Shown here in pieces: positions 26,357 through 35,829 of a stretch of DNA of 64,000 nt. Positions within the stretch are counted from its first letter, which is position 1; every line of letters starts with the position of its first letter. Under the pieces are notes generated by a model. It searched no databases. It was not told where the DNA came from and saw only the letters and a list, made by a program, of their open reading frames with translations. Both the position numbers and the translations under genes were made by a program. Origin of the DNA: UBA1181 sp963631545 (GTDB lineage Bacteria > Bacteroidota > Bacteroidia > Bacteroidales > Paludibacteraceae); NCBI GenBank assembly GCA_963631545.1, contig CAVGRN010000001.1:1-64000 (forward strand), given 5' to 3'.

Positions 26357-26392
26357 ACAAAAGGAAATGGGAGAACGCTCCCCCATTTCCTT
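26357..26392 (-). terminator. Rho-independent terminator between the hypothetical gene and divIC
   Basis: An 11-bp stem AAGGAAATGGG (26361-26371) pairs with CCCATTTCCTT (26382-26392) around a 10-nt loop. On the minus strand it is followed by TTTTGTC. It lies 25 bp past the stop codon of the 157-residue gene. Confidence 0.75.
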
Positions 26393-26416
26393 ATAGGCTC
26401 TATTCGTTTCGAAAAG

Positions 26417-26890
26417 TTAGTTTTCTGACGCAACCTCGTCGTAGTCTAACTGCTCCACTTCGTCCTCCTTCACATAAACCACAGAGTAGCGGATAGCATC
26501 GTTGGGCGACATCACCGTGATTCTGAACTCACCCGAGTCGTACTCATACAAGCGCACATAGTATTTTTCGAGGGTTGTAGACTCCATACATTCGAAGTTG
26601 ATGTACTTGTAGTCTTTTTTCACAATCCATTTTTCAGGCTTGTCAAAAATCTCGAACTTCGTGTTCTTGTTGTTTAGTTGGTCATTCACGAAGATGGCTT
26701 TCTTTGCCACATTCAAAGAGAAGATGGTCGAACTCTGTTGCCAGGCTCCCCATACATAGACCCCTTTCGATTTATTGGTCACAATACCTTTCGTTTCTCT
26801 AAACGAACGGAAATTCGCATTCTGAGCCGAGACCGCAGTCACTCCCAAAAGCAATCCCAGCAATAAAAAATATCGCAATAGCTTGTTCAT
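26417..26890 (-). CDS. Secreted hypothetical protein, 157 aa
   Basis: I do not recognise this protein. A clear Sec signal peptide (residues 1-22, LLRYFLLLGLLLGVTAVSA) is followed by a mature region of about 135 residues rich in Tyr, Lys and Glu. The region alternates hydrophobic and charged residues as expected of beta strands. The tail is acidic (EDEVEQLDYDEVASEN). It is probably periplasmic. It lies between the lytic transglycosylase gene (upstream) and divIC, and a terminator follows it, so it is probably the last gene of the transcript that starts at the stress-protein gene. Confidence 0.7.
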   Translation of the reverse strand: MNKLLRYFLLLGLLLGVTAVSAQNANFRSFRETKGIVTNKSKGVYVWGAWQQSSTIFSLNVAKKAIFVNDQLNNKNTKFEIFDKPEKWIVKKDYKYINFECMESTTLEKYYVRLYEYDSGEFRITVMSPNDAIRYSVVYVKEDEVEQLDYDEVASEN

Positions 26891-26928
26891 ACTTAAAATT
26901 TTATCCTGTATTTCTAAAGTTTCAACAT

Positions 26929-27897
26929 TTATGGATTCACAACCCAGTTTTCGTTGTGGACTTTTATTTTTTCTTCATCTATCTTTAACGCGTCAATTTT
27001 CGGAATCCGTATCAAAAATTCTTTTTTGGCAGCGTTCATCAGCTTGTTTGTCCGCAACCATGGGTTTGCATCCTTCAAAATTTGGTAATTTATTCCATAA
27101 CTCTTTGCAAAGTCTGTCAGGTTCTGTATGGTTGAATCAACGCTCACGGTTTCCGCCTCAACATTTGTGTACAAATCCTCCTTTTTCAGTAGGAATCCGA
27201 ATTGTTGCGCATTCTCCATCACATATTTCGCTACCATTATCCGAAAAACATATCGGTTTGTCTCTTCTCCGAATAGCATTTCAAAATAGTCGTTGCATTG
27301 CTGCACTTCCATCTGTTTCAGCACCCTCGCCCTGCCCGAATTGTAGGACGCCGCCGCCAATGCCCAACTTTGAGTTAACTCGTATGTTCTTTTTAGATAT
27401 TGGCACGCCACCCGGGTTGCCTTCTGAAGATTGTATCGCTCGTCCACATCTTCATTGACTGTCAACCCACTCTCTTGTGCGGTTGTCGCCAGTATCTGCC
27501 ACATTCCTGCTGCTTTTGCCGGCGATATTGCCCGTTGGTCTAAGCTGCTTTCCACCACTGCGAGGTACTTGAAATCGTCTGGGACACCTTCCTCTTTCAA
27601 TATTGGCTCGATGATTGGAAAGTATTTGTTTGCGCGCTTGATTATCAGAAATACATGCGAGTGCCAGTAAGTGTAACTCATCAGTTCACGGTCAAATCGT
27701 TCCCTCGCATAGTAGTTCGTCAAATCTACTTCGCCCCCAAAGATAGAAATTCTTTTTGGAATTTTGGGTGTGTAATGCGCAGGAATAATTGAATCTTCAA
27801 AAACTATAGCTTTCACAGCCTGTTCTTCGGCGGAACATTCGCATAGTCCATACGCCAAAATCGGCATCAGCAGCAAAATTTTACAAACTGTTTTCAT
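26929..27897 (-). CDS. Lytic transglycosylase (MltD-like)
   Basis: The 322-residue exported protein has a signal peptide (residues 1-21) and an SLT-type lytic transglycosylase domain at about residues 90-245. The catalytic Glu is in LAVVESSLDQRAISP, followed by AAGMWQILATTAQESGL and the late ALAAASYNSGRARVLK. These match the MltD/Slt-like group in Bacteroidota. The C-terminus (about 255-320) may be a degenerate LysM-like cell-wall-binding segment, since it ends in IRIPK. It would cut glycan strands in the periplasm. Its start overlaps the stop codon of the universal stress protein gene by 4 bp. Confidence 0.9.
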   Translation of the reverse strand: MKTVCKILLLMPILAYGLCECSAEEQAVKAIVFEDSIIPAHYTPKIPKRISIFGGEVDLTNYYARERFDRELMSYTYWHSHVFLIIKRANKYFPIIEPILKEEGVPDDFKYLAVVESSLDQRAISPAKAAGMWQILATTAQESGLTVNEDVDERYNLQKATRVACQYLKRTYELTQSWALAAASYNSGRARVLKQMEVQQCNDYFEMLFGEETNRYVFRIMVAKYVMENAQQFGFLLKKEDLYTNVEAETVSVDSTIQNLTDFAKSYGINYQILKDANPWLRTNKLMNAAKKEFLIRIPKIDALKIDEEKIKVHNENWVVNP

Positions 27898-29006
27898 AGG
27901 TGGAATACCATCATTGGAGTGTTGGTGTGAAATACGATTTTGCTCGCCATACTTGGGTTGAACATTCGTCGCAGCAGGTTTCTGCGGTGGGTGACCAACG
28001 ATATGACGTCGATCTCATAGGTCTTTATGAACGCATCATACGCTGTGAGAATGTCTTTCCCTTTTAACAGATGGTATTCTATTCGCATGTTTGGGAATTG
28101 CTCCATATAGTAGCTTTTCATTCCGCGTAGTTTCATCTCCGCCCAGCTGTCGTCTTCCGAATCAAAATGGATGAAGTGGAATGTCATATTTGTCATTCCT
28201 ATATTATTGAAAATCTCCAACAGCTCTTTGTAGGTCTCAACGTCGCAATCTTCAAAATTGGACGAGCAGGCTATTTGGCGGATATTCTCCAATTTCAGGA
28301 AGTGTGGGTTTTCTGGCACGGTGAAGACTGGCACTGAAGAGCGTTCCATCACTTCGGCGGTAACGCTTCCGATCATATCCATATCTTTGCGGCTGCGTCC
28401 CCTCGTTCCCATCACGATGGCGTATGGGTGCGTTTCTTTTGCATATTCAAGGATGCACTCCTCGGGTATTCCTTCCCGAAGCACGCAATTATATTCTACC
28501 GATGGCATTTCACCTTCCTCAACGGCTTTGTCTATCAGCGTTTTAAGCGCATCCATGTTCATAAGGCACTCGTTCTCCTTTTGACGGATGTTCTCCTCGT
28601 CTTTTTTGGTTACGTAGACATCGCTTATGGATGAAAGGACGTTTTTCTGTACGGAATAGGTGTGAAACAGCACTGCCCTCATTTTCAGTATTTTGGCAAG
28701 TCTGAATCCAAACTCGCACAAGCGGATTGAGTATTCGGAGAAGTCTACCGGCAACAGCAGATTTTTCTTTTGCTCCGTTTCGTTTTTACCCTCGGTCTTA
28801 TCTGATTGATTTTCCTCCAAGATGGATGCCGCTTTTTTCTCGTCGCTTTTGCGGATGCTAACTTTCGTCCTTGCCGACATTGCCGGCAATAACGGGTCTG
28901 TGCTTTGCATGAAAACCTCGATGCCGTGGCTTTCAAGCAGAGAACGCATCACTTGTGCTTTTTCGTATGCGCAGACAGCAATCGTGGTCAATGTTTCTCC
29001 ATCCAT
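27894..29006 (-). CDS. Universal stress protein fused to a DUF2007-type domain
   Basis: The 370-residue protein begins with a DUF2007-like module (about residues 6-62, with VMRSLLESHGIEVF). Two universal-stress-protein domains follow. The first (about 85-240) has LLPVDFSEYSIRLC and the ATP-binding GTRGRSRKDMDMIGSVTAEVMERSSVPVFTV, read here as the G-x-R-G pattern. The second (about 245-370) is more divergent: it keeps the fold but the Gly-rich loop is replaced by THRRNLLRRMFNPS. UspA proteins bind ATP and modulate stress survival. The fusion is unusual to me. Its stop overlaps the start of the lytic transglycosylase gene. Confidence 0.85.
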   Translation of the reverse strand: MDGETLTTIAVCAYEKAQVMRSLLESHGIEVFMQSTDPLLPAMSARTKVSIRKSDEKKAASILEENQSDKTEGKNETEQKKNLLLPVDFSEYSIRLCEFGFRLAKILKMRAVLFHTYSVQKNVLSSISDVYVTKKDEENIRQKENECLMNMDALKTLIDKAVEEGEMPSVEYNCVLREGIPEECILEYAKETHPYAIVMGTRGRSRKDMDMIGSVTAEVMERSSVPVFTVPENPHFLKLENIRQIACSSNFEDCDVETYKELLEIFNNIGMTNMTFHFIHFDSEDDSWAEMKLRGMKSYYMEQFPNMRIEYHLLKGKDILTAYDAFIKTYEIDVISLVTHRRNLLRRMFNPSMASKIVFHTNTPMMVFHL

Positions 29007-29172
29007 ATTGGGTTACTTTTCTTTGTTATTTTGGGTTGTGCGCTTCTGTCCGATTATGATTTACAAGACAATCGTCCGTAGTCGCTCACAAACTTTGCTA
29101 AGTTAGGTTTTTTAATTCACTTGTTGTGATTTTTCTTATTGATTTTATTCACATCTTATCCACAATATGCGG

Positions 29173-31479
29173 TTATTGGACGTTGAATTGTATGGTTTTC
29201 TGGTTTCCTCCCTCATCAACAATGGAGAGTATGTGCTTTCCGATGGGCGGATTGATTGCCATTTGGTGGTTGTCGGTGGTTTTTCCGATGTACTCTTGGT
29301 CTAAGTGCCAGAACAGGGTGGCGTTTATGCGGCGGCATACGGCCTTGCAGATTACCTTTTCGGGCTTTCCGTCAAATCCTCTTGGAATCACTACAATGTC
29401 ATTGTGTTCGGGATAGATGAGTGCAATTTGGTCTGTGGTTTCGCCTTCGCACCCGTCTTTGTAGGGCGGTAGTGGATGGTAGTCAGAGTGGTGCGCCTTG
29501 TAGTAGTATTCTTGTGCGGCGGGAAGTATGAACCACGAGCGGGTCTTCATATCGGAGATGGTGGCGCAGGTGGTGTTTACCTGCCAATGTTCGTCGTTCG
29601 TGAGGTGTACCCATCTGCAATATGGGCATTGAAGGGTGTTTTGTGCGGCAGTTGGTAGGTAGGTGGTGTATGTTTCGGCGCAGATGGGCGATGCGAGTTG
29701 TCCGCTGTGTTTGCAAATGGTCATCTGCTTCATCTCGTCGTAGGGGGCGGAGAACCAACCGGCGTCTTTTAGCAGGGCGAATACATCAAACATTACGGGC
29801 GAGGCAAACCCCACCCCAGTCATGCCGGCTCGTCCCTCGCCTGTGGCGTTCCCTACCCATACGCCGACCACTACTTCGGGCGAGACACCAATGGACCAGG
29901 CGTCGCGGTTTCCCCAACTGGTGCCGGTTTTCCAAGCGATGTTTTTCATCGTGCGGAATTGCTTCCACTCCGCCTCTTCTTCTGGGCGGTTGAGTTTCGA
30001 CATTGCTTCGAAGGCGCACCAGATGGCTGCTCGCGAGATTCTTGTTTTGGGATCGTCTTTTGTGTTATATTGCAGACGGTAGGCTGTCTTGCGGTACATC
30101 TGGCACAAATCCCACAACTTCACTTCAGCCCCTCCCAAGATGAGTGATGCGCCATAATGGTCTTCGTTGTGGCGTAGTGTGCTGATGCCAAGCCATTTGA
30201 GGTCTTCCATAAAACGCCCGGTTGTATGTGTAGAGAGCATTCGCACCAATGGCACATTGAGCGATTGTATAATGGCGTCGTCGGCATGCACCGCACCTTG
30301 AAATGTCTTGCTGAAATTGGATGGGGTGAACCCGTTGATAGAGAGTGGTGTGTCTGAGATTAGTTGTCGGGGGGTGATTTCGCCGCAACTGATCATTGCT
30401 GCGTAAAGGAAGGGCTTGAGGGTGCTGCCGGGACTTCTTTCGCTTTGGATGATGTCCACTTGTGCGGCTTCCGCACCGCTGCACAGCGTGTTCCCGACGT
30501 AGGCGGTAGGCTCGCCCGTGGCGACGTTCAGCACCAATATTGCGATGTTGTCGATGTGGTTGGAGGTGCGGTAACGCACGTTATAGTCGTCTGCTAAGTT
30601 TTGTAGCATCCGTTGCAGCCGACTGTCTATCTTTGTGGGAATAATCTTCCCGGAATTTGTCTTTGATAGATAATCCATAAGGTGGGGGGCGGCGTTCGGG
30701 AGGGGGTAAGGTGCGTCGGGAAGAGTTTCTGCGATGGAAAGGAGGTATTCTTCTTCGGTGAGGATTTTTCTGTCGCGGAGGGTTTTCAATAGCGAATCTC
30801 GCTTTTTCTGCAACGCTTGTCTGTTCCGCCCCATATTGATGAGCGATGGCGAATTGGGTAGAACGGCCAGGGTGGCGAGTTCTGCCCACGAAAGTCGGTC
30901 GATGCTTCTGTGGAAATACCGCCACGATGCGGCATCCACTCCCACAATGTTGCCGCCGAAGGGGGCGTGCGACACATACAATTTGAGGATTTCTTCTTTG
31001 TTGTGCGTTAGTTCGATGTCAATTGCCCATAGTGCCTCGATGAGTTTATTCCCCAATGTCCGGGGTTGCCCGCTGCGTGCCATACGTGCCAACTGCATAG
31101 TCAGCGTACTGCCGCCTTCCATCACTTTATGGTTGGAGATGTTTCTCTTTAATGCGCGTAGGATGGCTATCGGGTCCACGCCTAAGTGGTGGTAGAAACG
31201 TCGGTCTTCGTAGTTCACGAGGCAGGTTACAAATCGTTGGTTGAGGGTGTCAGTCTCTGGGAACCTCCATTGCTCGTCTTGTGCGATTCGTGCGCAGAGC
31301 AGTTCGCCTTTCTCATCCAAAAGTATGGTGGATGTGGGCGAGTGAAACAGTTGCTTCGGCATAAGAACGCAGTGAAAAAACACTGCCGAGAGAGAGATGA
31401 GCAATGTCGCCGCTACTAAGCAACTCCTTGTTTTATGTTCCTTGGAAAACAGGGTGGAAAATATCTTGTAGAATCGCAT
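29173..31479 (-). CDS. pbpC: Penicillin-binding protein 1C
   Basis: This 768-residue bifunctional murein synthase has one N-terminal membrane helix (about residues 20-40). A glycosyltransferase domain spans about 70-240, with EDRRFYHHLGVDP and GGSTLTMQLARM. A transpeptidase domain spans about 300-560, with the active Ser in PGSTLKP near 350 and the KTGTS box near 517. The C-terminal BiPBP_C beta domain is at about 680-768. That domain order is PbpC. In many bacteria pbpC lies beside an alpha-2-macroglobulin gene (yfhM), but here it follows 6 bp after a giant gliding-associated surface protein gene. Cotranscription with that gene seems likely. Confidence 0.94.
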   Translation of the reverse strand: MRFYKIFSTLFSKEHKTRSCLVAATLLISLSAVFFHCVLMPKQLFHSPTSTILLDEKGELLCARIAQDEQWRFPETDTLNQRFVTCLVNYEDRRFYHHLGVDPIAILRALKRNISNHKVMEGGSTLTMQLARMARSGQPRTLGNKLIEALWAIDIELTHNKEEILKLYVSHAPFGGNIVGVDAASWRYFHRSIDRLSWAELATLAVLPNSPSLINMGRNRQALQKKRDSLLKTLRDRKILTEEEYLLSIAETLPDAPYPLPNAAPHLMDYLSKTNSGKIIPTKIDSRLQRMLQNLADDYNVRYRTSNHIDNIAILVLNVATGEPTAYVGNTLCSGAEAAQVDIIQSERSPGSTLKPFLYAAMISCGEITPRQLISDTPLSINGFTPSNFSKTFQGAVHADDAIIQSLNVPLVRMLSTHTTGRFMEDLKWLGISTLRHNEDHYGASLILGGAEVKLWDLCQMYRKTAYRLQYNTKDDPKTRISRAAIWCAFEAMSKLNRPEEEAEWKQFRTMKNIAWKTGTSWGNRDAWSIGVSPEVVVGVWVGNATGEGRAGMTGVGFASPVMFDVFALLKDAGWFSAPYDEMKQMTICKHSGQLASPICAETYTTYLPTAAQNTLQCPYCRWVHLTNDEHWQVNTTCATISDMKTRSWFILPAAQEYYYKAHHSDYHPLPPYKDGCEGETTDQIALIYPEHNDIVVIPRGFDGKPEKVICKAVCRRINATLFWHLDQEYIGKTTDNHQMAINPPIGKHILSIVDEGGNQKTIQFNVQ

Positions 31480-31485
31480 AATCTT

Positions 31486-34400
31486 CTAATTCTTAAATAT
31501 TTCCACGGTTCCTCGTTTTTCTTTCCCGCTCTTGAATCTGAGTGTGTAGATGTACACTCCAGGGTCGGCGTCGACGCCTCGGTATTTCCCGTCCCACCCA
31601 TCTTTCGAGTGGCATATTAACAATCCGTAGCGGTCGTAGATGAACACCTCGTAGCCTGGCATAAATACGTCGTTTGCTCCGTTGTGGTTTTGAGGGGTGA
31701 AAGCGTCTGGCACGTCAACTACTTCATCGTCTCCTCTGACGTAGAGGTTGAGGGTAATCAGGCTGTCGCAGCCCGAGGTGGTTTGCAGATGACGGTAGAA
31801 GGTTTGCCACCCCATTTCTGTTTGTGCGGGCAGTTGGAAATCTTGGCTTCGATATGTTTCGCCGATAACTATCGTATCGGTGTAGATGGTTTCTTTCTTT
31901 TGTAAGATTTTCAAAGTGAGGGATATGATGCTGTCGCAGCCGTTTTTTGAGTTGTAGGTCTGGAAGGCAGTTTGGTATTCTTCTTGGTTGGCGATGAAGT
32001 CGAAACCGTTTTTGTTGTAATGCTCGGCTTGGCAGATGGTGTCGACCAATGACTTTTGGTAGACGGAGTCGACGGTCAGTGCCAATATGGTGGCAGAGGG
32101 GCAGCCGTTGCCGTCGGTGGTTCGCCTTTCGAAATAATGAAGTCCTACGGATTGCTGTGCGGCGATGGAGAATCCCGATTCTTCGAAAACTTCGTTTTGG
32201 CATACCTTATTATATAGTGTGTCGCGCGGCATTGGTTTCACGGAGAGTTGAAGTTGCACCATACTGTCGCAGCCTGTTTCGTCGGCAAACCGCATAGAGT
32301 CTGTCATTACGCCAGGAATATTCGTAGAGATGTAGAATCCGTTTTTCCTGTAAGATGCGCCTTGGCAAATGGTGTCTTCTATGTGGGTCGTAGGATGGTT
32401 TTCCTTCACTAAAAGGTGAAGTCTAACGGTTTGGTTGCATTTATTTGTTTGGATTTCTTTTGAATAGATGCCGGTTTTGCTCTCTTCGAAGAGTTCGTCT
32501 TTATAGGTTTCTCCTTGGCAGATGGTGTCATATCGGTTGATGATGTCGCCTTGCGTTACATAGAGAGTCCGAGAGGCGGAGGCGGCGCATCCTTCTTTGT
32601 TGGTTGCCGTAACGGTATAGGTGGATGTTTCTGTGGGATAGACAGTTATTTGCTCGTTTCTTGAGCCGTCTTCCCAGCGGAAAGTCAGGGTTGTGTCTGT
32701 TGTGTATTCAGATTCTCCGCAATAGGTGAAGGAAGAGATGGCGCGGACGTAGAATTTGAGGTCTTTTCGGTAGGCGTCGGCGTTGCCGAAGGCCATATCG
32801 TATGTCCATGCGTAGGTTGAGTCCATTTCGGAACTCGTCCAATAGGAGTCATAGTAGATGGGGGTGCCGTTGTTGCGTGTCAACGCCGAGTCGATGGTTG
32901 GGAGCAGTGCGTAGAGGTCGCCCATTTGCCCAGCCGATGGTAGGAACCATCCTTTTTTGAGATTCACGCTCCAAGCGGCGATTGTTGCGGTGGAGTCTAT
33001 CGCTTTCCGCAGATTTTTTGTGTTTTCGTAACCCTCCCAATCTTGTTCGGCGGTGAGGCAGTTGGCTGCGTATTCTTCATTGAAGTGGTTGGGCAGGTTG
33101 GCGATGTCGGTTAGTTCGCTATTCCAGATGTAGGCGTTGCTGTCCTCTTCGAGAGCCACCATCCAGCCCGATTTCCCATCGGGGGTGAGCCGGAAAGCGA
33201 TGCCTTTTTCTCCGAATTCGTTTTGTACCAAATCTCCGATTTTCACTTTGGGTGCTTCTATGTTTGACAGAGGCACGGAGCGGACGGCGCGGAGGTAACT
33301 GTATACCCTGCTTTTCGGGCTTCCGTAGATTTCGCCAGTGCTTGTCTGGCCGCAATAGAAGTAGGCTGAAAGTTCCGTTGATGAGAAGTAGGAGCAAGGT
33401 TTCGTGCGTTGGTTGGTGTTGGATGGCAGTTCTTGTCCGCCGATTTTGGCGAGTGTTTCGTTCACCTCGTGGGTGGTTGCGAAGAGCATTCGCAGTTCGC
33501 CGATGGCGGGTACATACCATCCGTTTTCAAAGTCAACAGCCCAAGCCACGGGGTATAGTGTTGCATCGCCGGCTTTGCGTATGATGGCGGTGTTGCCGTA
33601 TCCGTCCTGGTCTGTCATCACTTCTCTCACATGCGTGTGGTTGGGCAGGTTGGGCAGGTCGAACCCTTCGTTGCCCCAGGTAAGTGTTCGTGTCTCCTCC
33701 ACATCTTTTAAATCTGCCACCAAAGCGTATTGGTAGTCTGGTTGGACGTGGAATACAACGCCTGCCGCCGTCCGTCCGTTGGGGTTTTTCAGAAAGTCGT
33801 CGCAGCGTGCGAATGTGCCGTCCGAGCAGAACACATCGCCTATGGCGATTGGAAGCGAGTCGCAGTACACGCTGATGTTGTTGCCGCCTTTCCCTTTCGC
33901 CGTCAGGGTTACTTTGTCTGATTGGCAGAGCAGATTTTCAGCGTCTGTTTCAATGCTTATGGTTGGTTGGTCGAACACTGTGAGAGACAGAACCACGGTG
34001 CTGTCGCAGCCATTCTTCGAGGTCAGCGATTGGGTGTAAGTGTAGTAGCCCGATTGGGTGAACTTCCCCAGGTTGAATCCGTGTCTGTCATACGTTTCGT
34101 TTACGCATGAGGTGTCTTTTATGAGTTGATGGTAGGATTTTCGGGGGCGTATTTCCATTGGCACAGCGTTGCTACCGCATCCGTTTTCACCTTTTAGGAT
34201 GATGGTTCCTGGTGTGTCGTCAGAAAAAGAAAGAACGATTTGTGGGGAGTGTCCGCCGTTTAGTATCGTGGCGTTGTCGGGCAAAACCCACGAGTATTCG
34301 GCAGTGCCTGACACGTCTGCCGAGTAGGTTGCGGCGATGCCTGTGCAGGGTGTTTCGTCGCCCGATAGTTGGTTGTTGATGTGCAGTGTTTCGCTGACGG

Positions 34401-35589
34401 TGAGGCGGAGGCAGACCACGCTGTCGCATTGTTTGCCGTCTTTTGAAAATCTCAGTGTGTCGAAAAGCACGCCGACGGGCGGTTGTTGGATGGTGAATCC
34501 GTTTTCCGTATAGTCTTCGCCTTCGCAGATGGAGGCGTTGATATCGTAGAATTGTTGCAGGATGGTGAGTTCGAGATGTTCCTCGCCCTCTTCCGAGCAG
34601 GTTGTTGGGTTGAGGAGGATGTTGGTGTAGGTGGTAGTCCCCACGTTGTATTGTGGAGAGAGGTTGAAGTTGTGTTTGTTGTAGGGTTCGCCTTGGCAGA
34701 TGGTGTCTTTGTACGTTTTCCCGGAGAATGAGGCGGAGGAAGAGACAAATGCGCTTTGGGTGAATGAGCAGCCCGTAACGGAGGTAATGGTGCAGGTGAG
34801 GTGAAGGTCGCCGTCGGAGAGTGTGCGTGTGGTGGTACGCGTGGTGTCTCCGTTGTCCCAGAGGTAGGAGGCGAAGCCTTCTGGGGCGGCGATGGTGAAA
34901 TTATCGCCCAAGCACTCCTCCACTTCTAATTTGTTTGGGGCGCAATGTGCGGTGAAATAGGCGTAGCCGAAATGTCCCATCAGTGCGCAGTCGTAGGTGA
35001 TGAACTGTACTTGCACTTCCTGTCCTGCGAATGGTGTTAGGTCAAGCCCCACCTTCGTCCAGTCGCGCCACCGCACTGCCGTGTGTCCGCCCAGATAGTC
35101 CTGGAATCCGGATAGTCCGGCAGCCGCCGATACGTCGTATTCTGCGCAGTCGGACACTAAGTTTCCCTCGGCATCAGTTATTCTGACGACGAAGCGGGGT
35201 TGGTAGATAGATTCGTGTCCGGGGTCTTCTAAGACGACGGCGAAGTTGACGAAGAGCAGCGATTGTTGAGGGTCTACTTTGAAGTGATAGACGATGGCTT
35301 CCGCCTCGCTACCCACCTGTTCGTTTCCGAGGCGGATGGACTTTGTTTCTCCGTTTGGGATGGTTGTTAGTTGATCGCCCGTGTTGGCGTCTGTTTCTTG
35401 CTGAGTGTTCAGTTTATGTCTGTCATCCACCAATCCGGTTGTTCCCAATGGGTTTTCGAATGTTCCGTAGAAACCCTCAACGTAGGTTTGCTGCAAGTCC
35501 ATAAAATCCGGGCATCCGTTCCATACGGAATAAGCGTAGGCGCAGACGGCGCAGAGTGCACCAGCGAGGAAGGCTGAGAATCTGTTCAT
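31486..35589 (-). CDS. Giant gliding-associated surface protein with CHU_C tail
   Basis: The 1367-residue exported protein ends in the gliding-motility-associated C-terminal domain (about 1290-1367), opening with VPDAFTPQNHNGANDVF and including IYDRYGLLICHSKDGWDGKYRG. This domain marks substrates of the type IX secretion system. It has a signal peptide and a galactose-binding-like region (about 25-220). Eight spaced copies of a short pattern D-T-I-C-Q-G-E-x-Y near residues 295, 350, 493, 1021, 1071, 1131, 1183 and 1241 each head a beta-rich module. Two copies of a DUF1566/Fib_succ-like module (about 590-760 and 760-960) lie between. It is probably a surface adhesin. It lies 6 bp upstream of pbpC. 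Confidence 0.88.
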   Translation of the reverse strand: MNRFSAFLAGALCAVCAYAYSVWNGCPDFMDLQQTYVEGFYGTFENPLGTTGLVDDRHKLNTQQETDANTGDQLTTIPNGETKSIRLGNEQVGSEAEAIVYHFKVDPQQSLLFVNFAVVLEDPGHESIYQPRFVVRITDAEGNLVSDCAEYDVSAAAGLSGFQDYLGGHTAVRWRDWTKVGLDLTPFAGQEVQVQFITYDCALMGHFGYAYFTAHCAPNKLEVEECLGDNFTIAAPEGFASYLWDNGDTTRTTTRTLSDGDLHLTCTITSVTGCSFTQSAFVSSSASFSGKTYKDTICQGEPYNKHNFNLSPQYNVGTTTYTNILLNPTTCSEEGEEHLELTILQQFYDINASICEGEDYTENGFTIQQPPVGVLFDTLRFSKDGKQCDSVVCLRLTVSETLHINNQLSGDETPCTGIAATYSADVSGTAEYSWVLPDNATILNGGHSPQIVLSFSDDTPGTIILKGENGCGSNAVPMEIRPRKSYHQLIKDTSCVNETYDRHGFNLGKFTQSGYYTYTQSLTSKNGCDSTVVLSLTVFDQPTISIETDAENLLCQSDKVTLTAKGKGGNNISVYCDSLPIAIGDVFCSDGTFARCDDFLKNPNGRTAAGVVFHVQPDYQYALVADLKDVEETRTLTWGNEGFDLPNLPNHTHVREVMTDQDGYGNTAIIRKAGDATLYPVAWAVDFENGWYVPAIGELRMLFATTHEVNETLAKIGGQELPSNTNQRTKPCSYFSSTELSAYFYCGQTSTGEIYGSPKSRVYSYLRAVRSVPLSNIEAPKVKIGDLVQNEFGEKGIAFRLTPDGKSGWMVALEEDSNAYIWNSELTDIANLPNHFNEEYAANCLTAEQDWEGYENTKNLRKAIDSTATIAAWSVNLKKGWFLPSAGQMGDLYALLPTIDSALTRNNGTPIYYDSYWTSSEMDSTYAWTYDMAFGNADAYRKDLKFYVRAISSFTYCGESEYTTDTTLTFRWEDGSRNEQITVYPTETSTYTVTATNKEGCAASASRTLYVTQGDIINRYDTICQGETYKDELFEESKTGIYSKEIQTNKCNQTVRLHLLVKENHPTTHIEDTICQGASYRKNGFYISTNIPGVMTDSMRFADETGCDSMVQLQLSVKPMPRDTLYNKVCQNEVFEESGFSIAAQQSVGLHYFERRTTDGNGCPSATILALTVDSVYQKSLVDTICQAEHYNKNGFDFIANQEEYQTAFQTYNSKNGCDSIISLTLKILQKKETIYTDTIVIGETYRSQDFQLPAQTEMGWQTFYRHLQTTSGCDSLITLNLYVRGDDEVVDVPDAFTPQNHNGANDVFMPGYEVFIYDRYGLLICHSKDGWDGKYRGVDADPGVYIYTLRFKSGKEKRGTVEIFKN

Positions 35590-35616
35590 TGCTCTCCGGA
35601 TTCTGTTTGAAAATGG

Positions 35617-35808
35617 TTATGATTTGTGGCGGTTGGCGCGCTTGCGTTTGTATTCCGCTTTCATTTTTGCCGAACCTGAGCCGTGCGCACCCTTGATGTA
35701 GGAGGTTCTTTTGGCTTTCGTCTTCACACCTTTTTTCTCGTTTTTTTCGTTGTTAGACGATTTTCGGAAGATGGTTCCGTGTTCCAATATATGCGTTATA
35801 TCATCCAT
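35617..35808 (-). CDS. Small highly basic protein, 63 aa
   Basis: I do not recognise this protein. It is strongly basic, with Lys and Arg making up about a third of residues. It ends in KMKAEYKRKRANRHKS, which looks like a nucleic-acid-binding or ribosome-associated tail. It starts 21 bp after the stop codon of the CCA-adding enzyme gene on the same strand, and an AAAACAAAAGATT leader precedes the ATG. No ribosome-binding site is clear. The position directly downstream of a tRNA-processing gene makes a role in RNA binding plausible, but this is inference. It may also be spurious, because it is short. Confidence 0.5.
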   Translation of the reverse strand: MDDITHILEHGTIFRKSSNNEKNEKKGVKTKAKRTSYIKGAHGSGSAKMKAEYKRKRANRHKS

Positions 35809-35829
35809 AATCTTTTGTTTTATAGTTTG

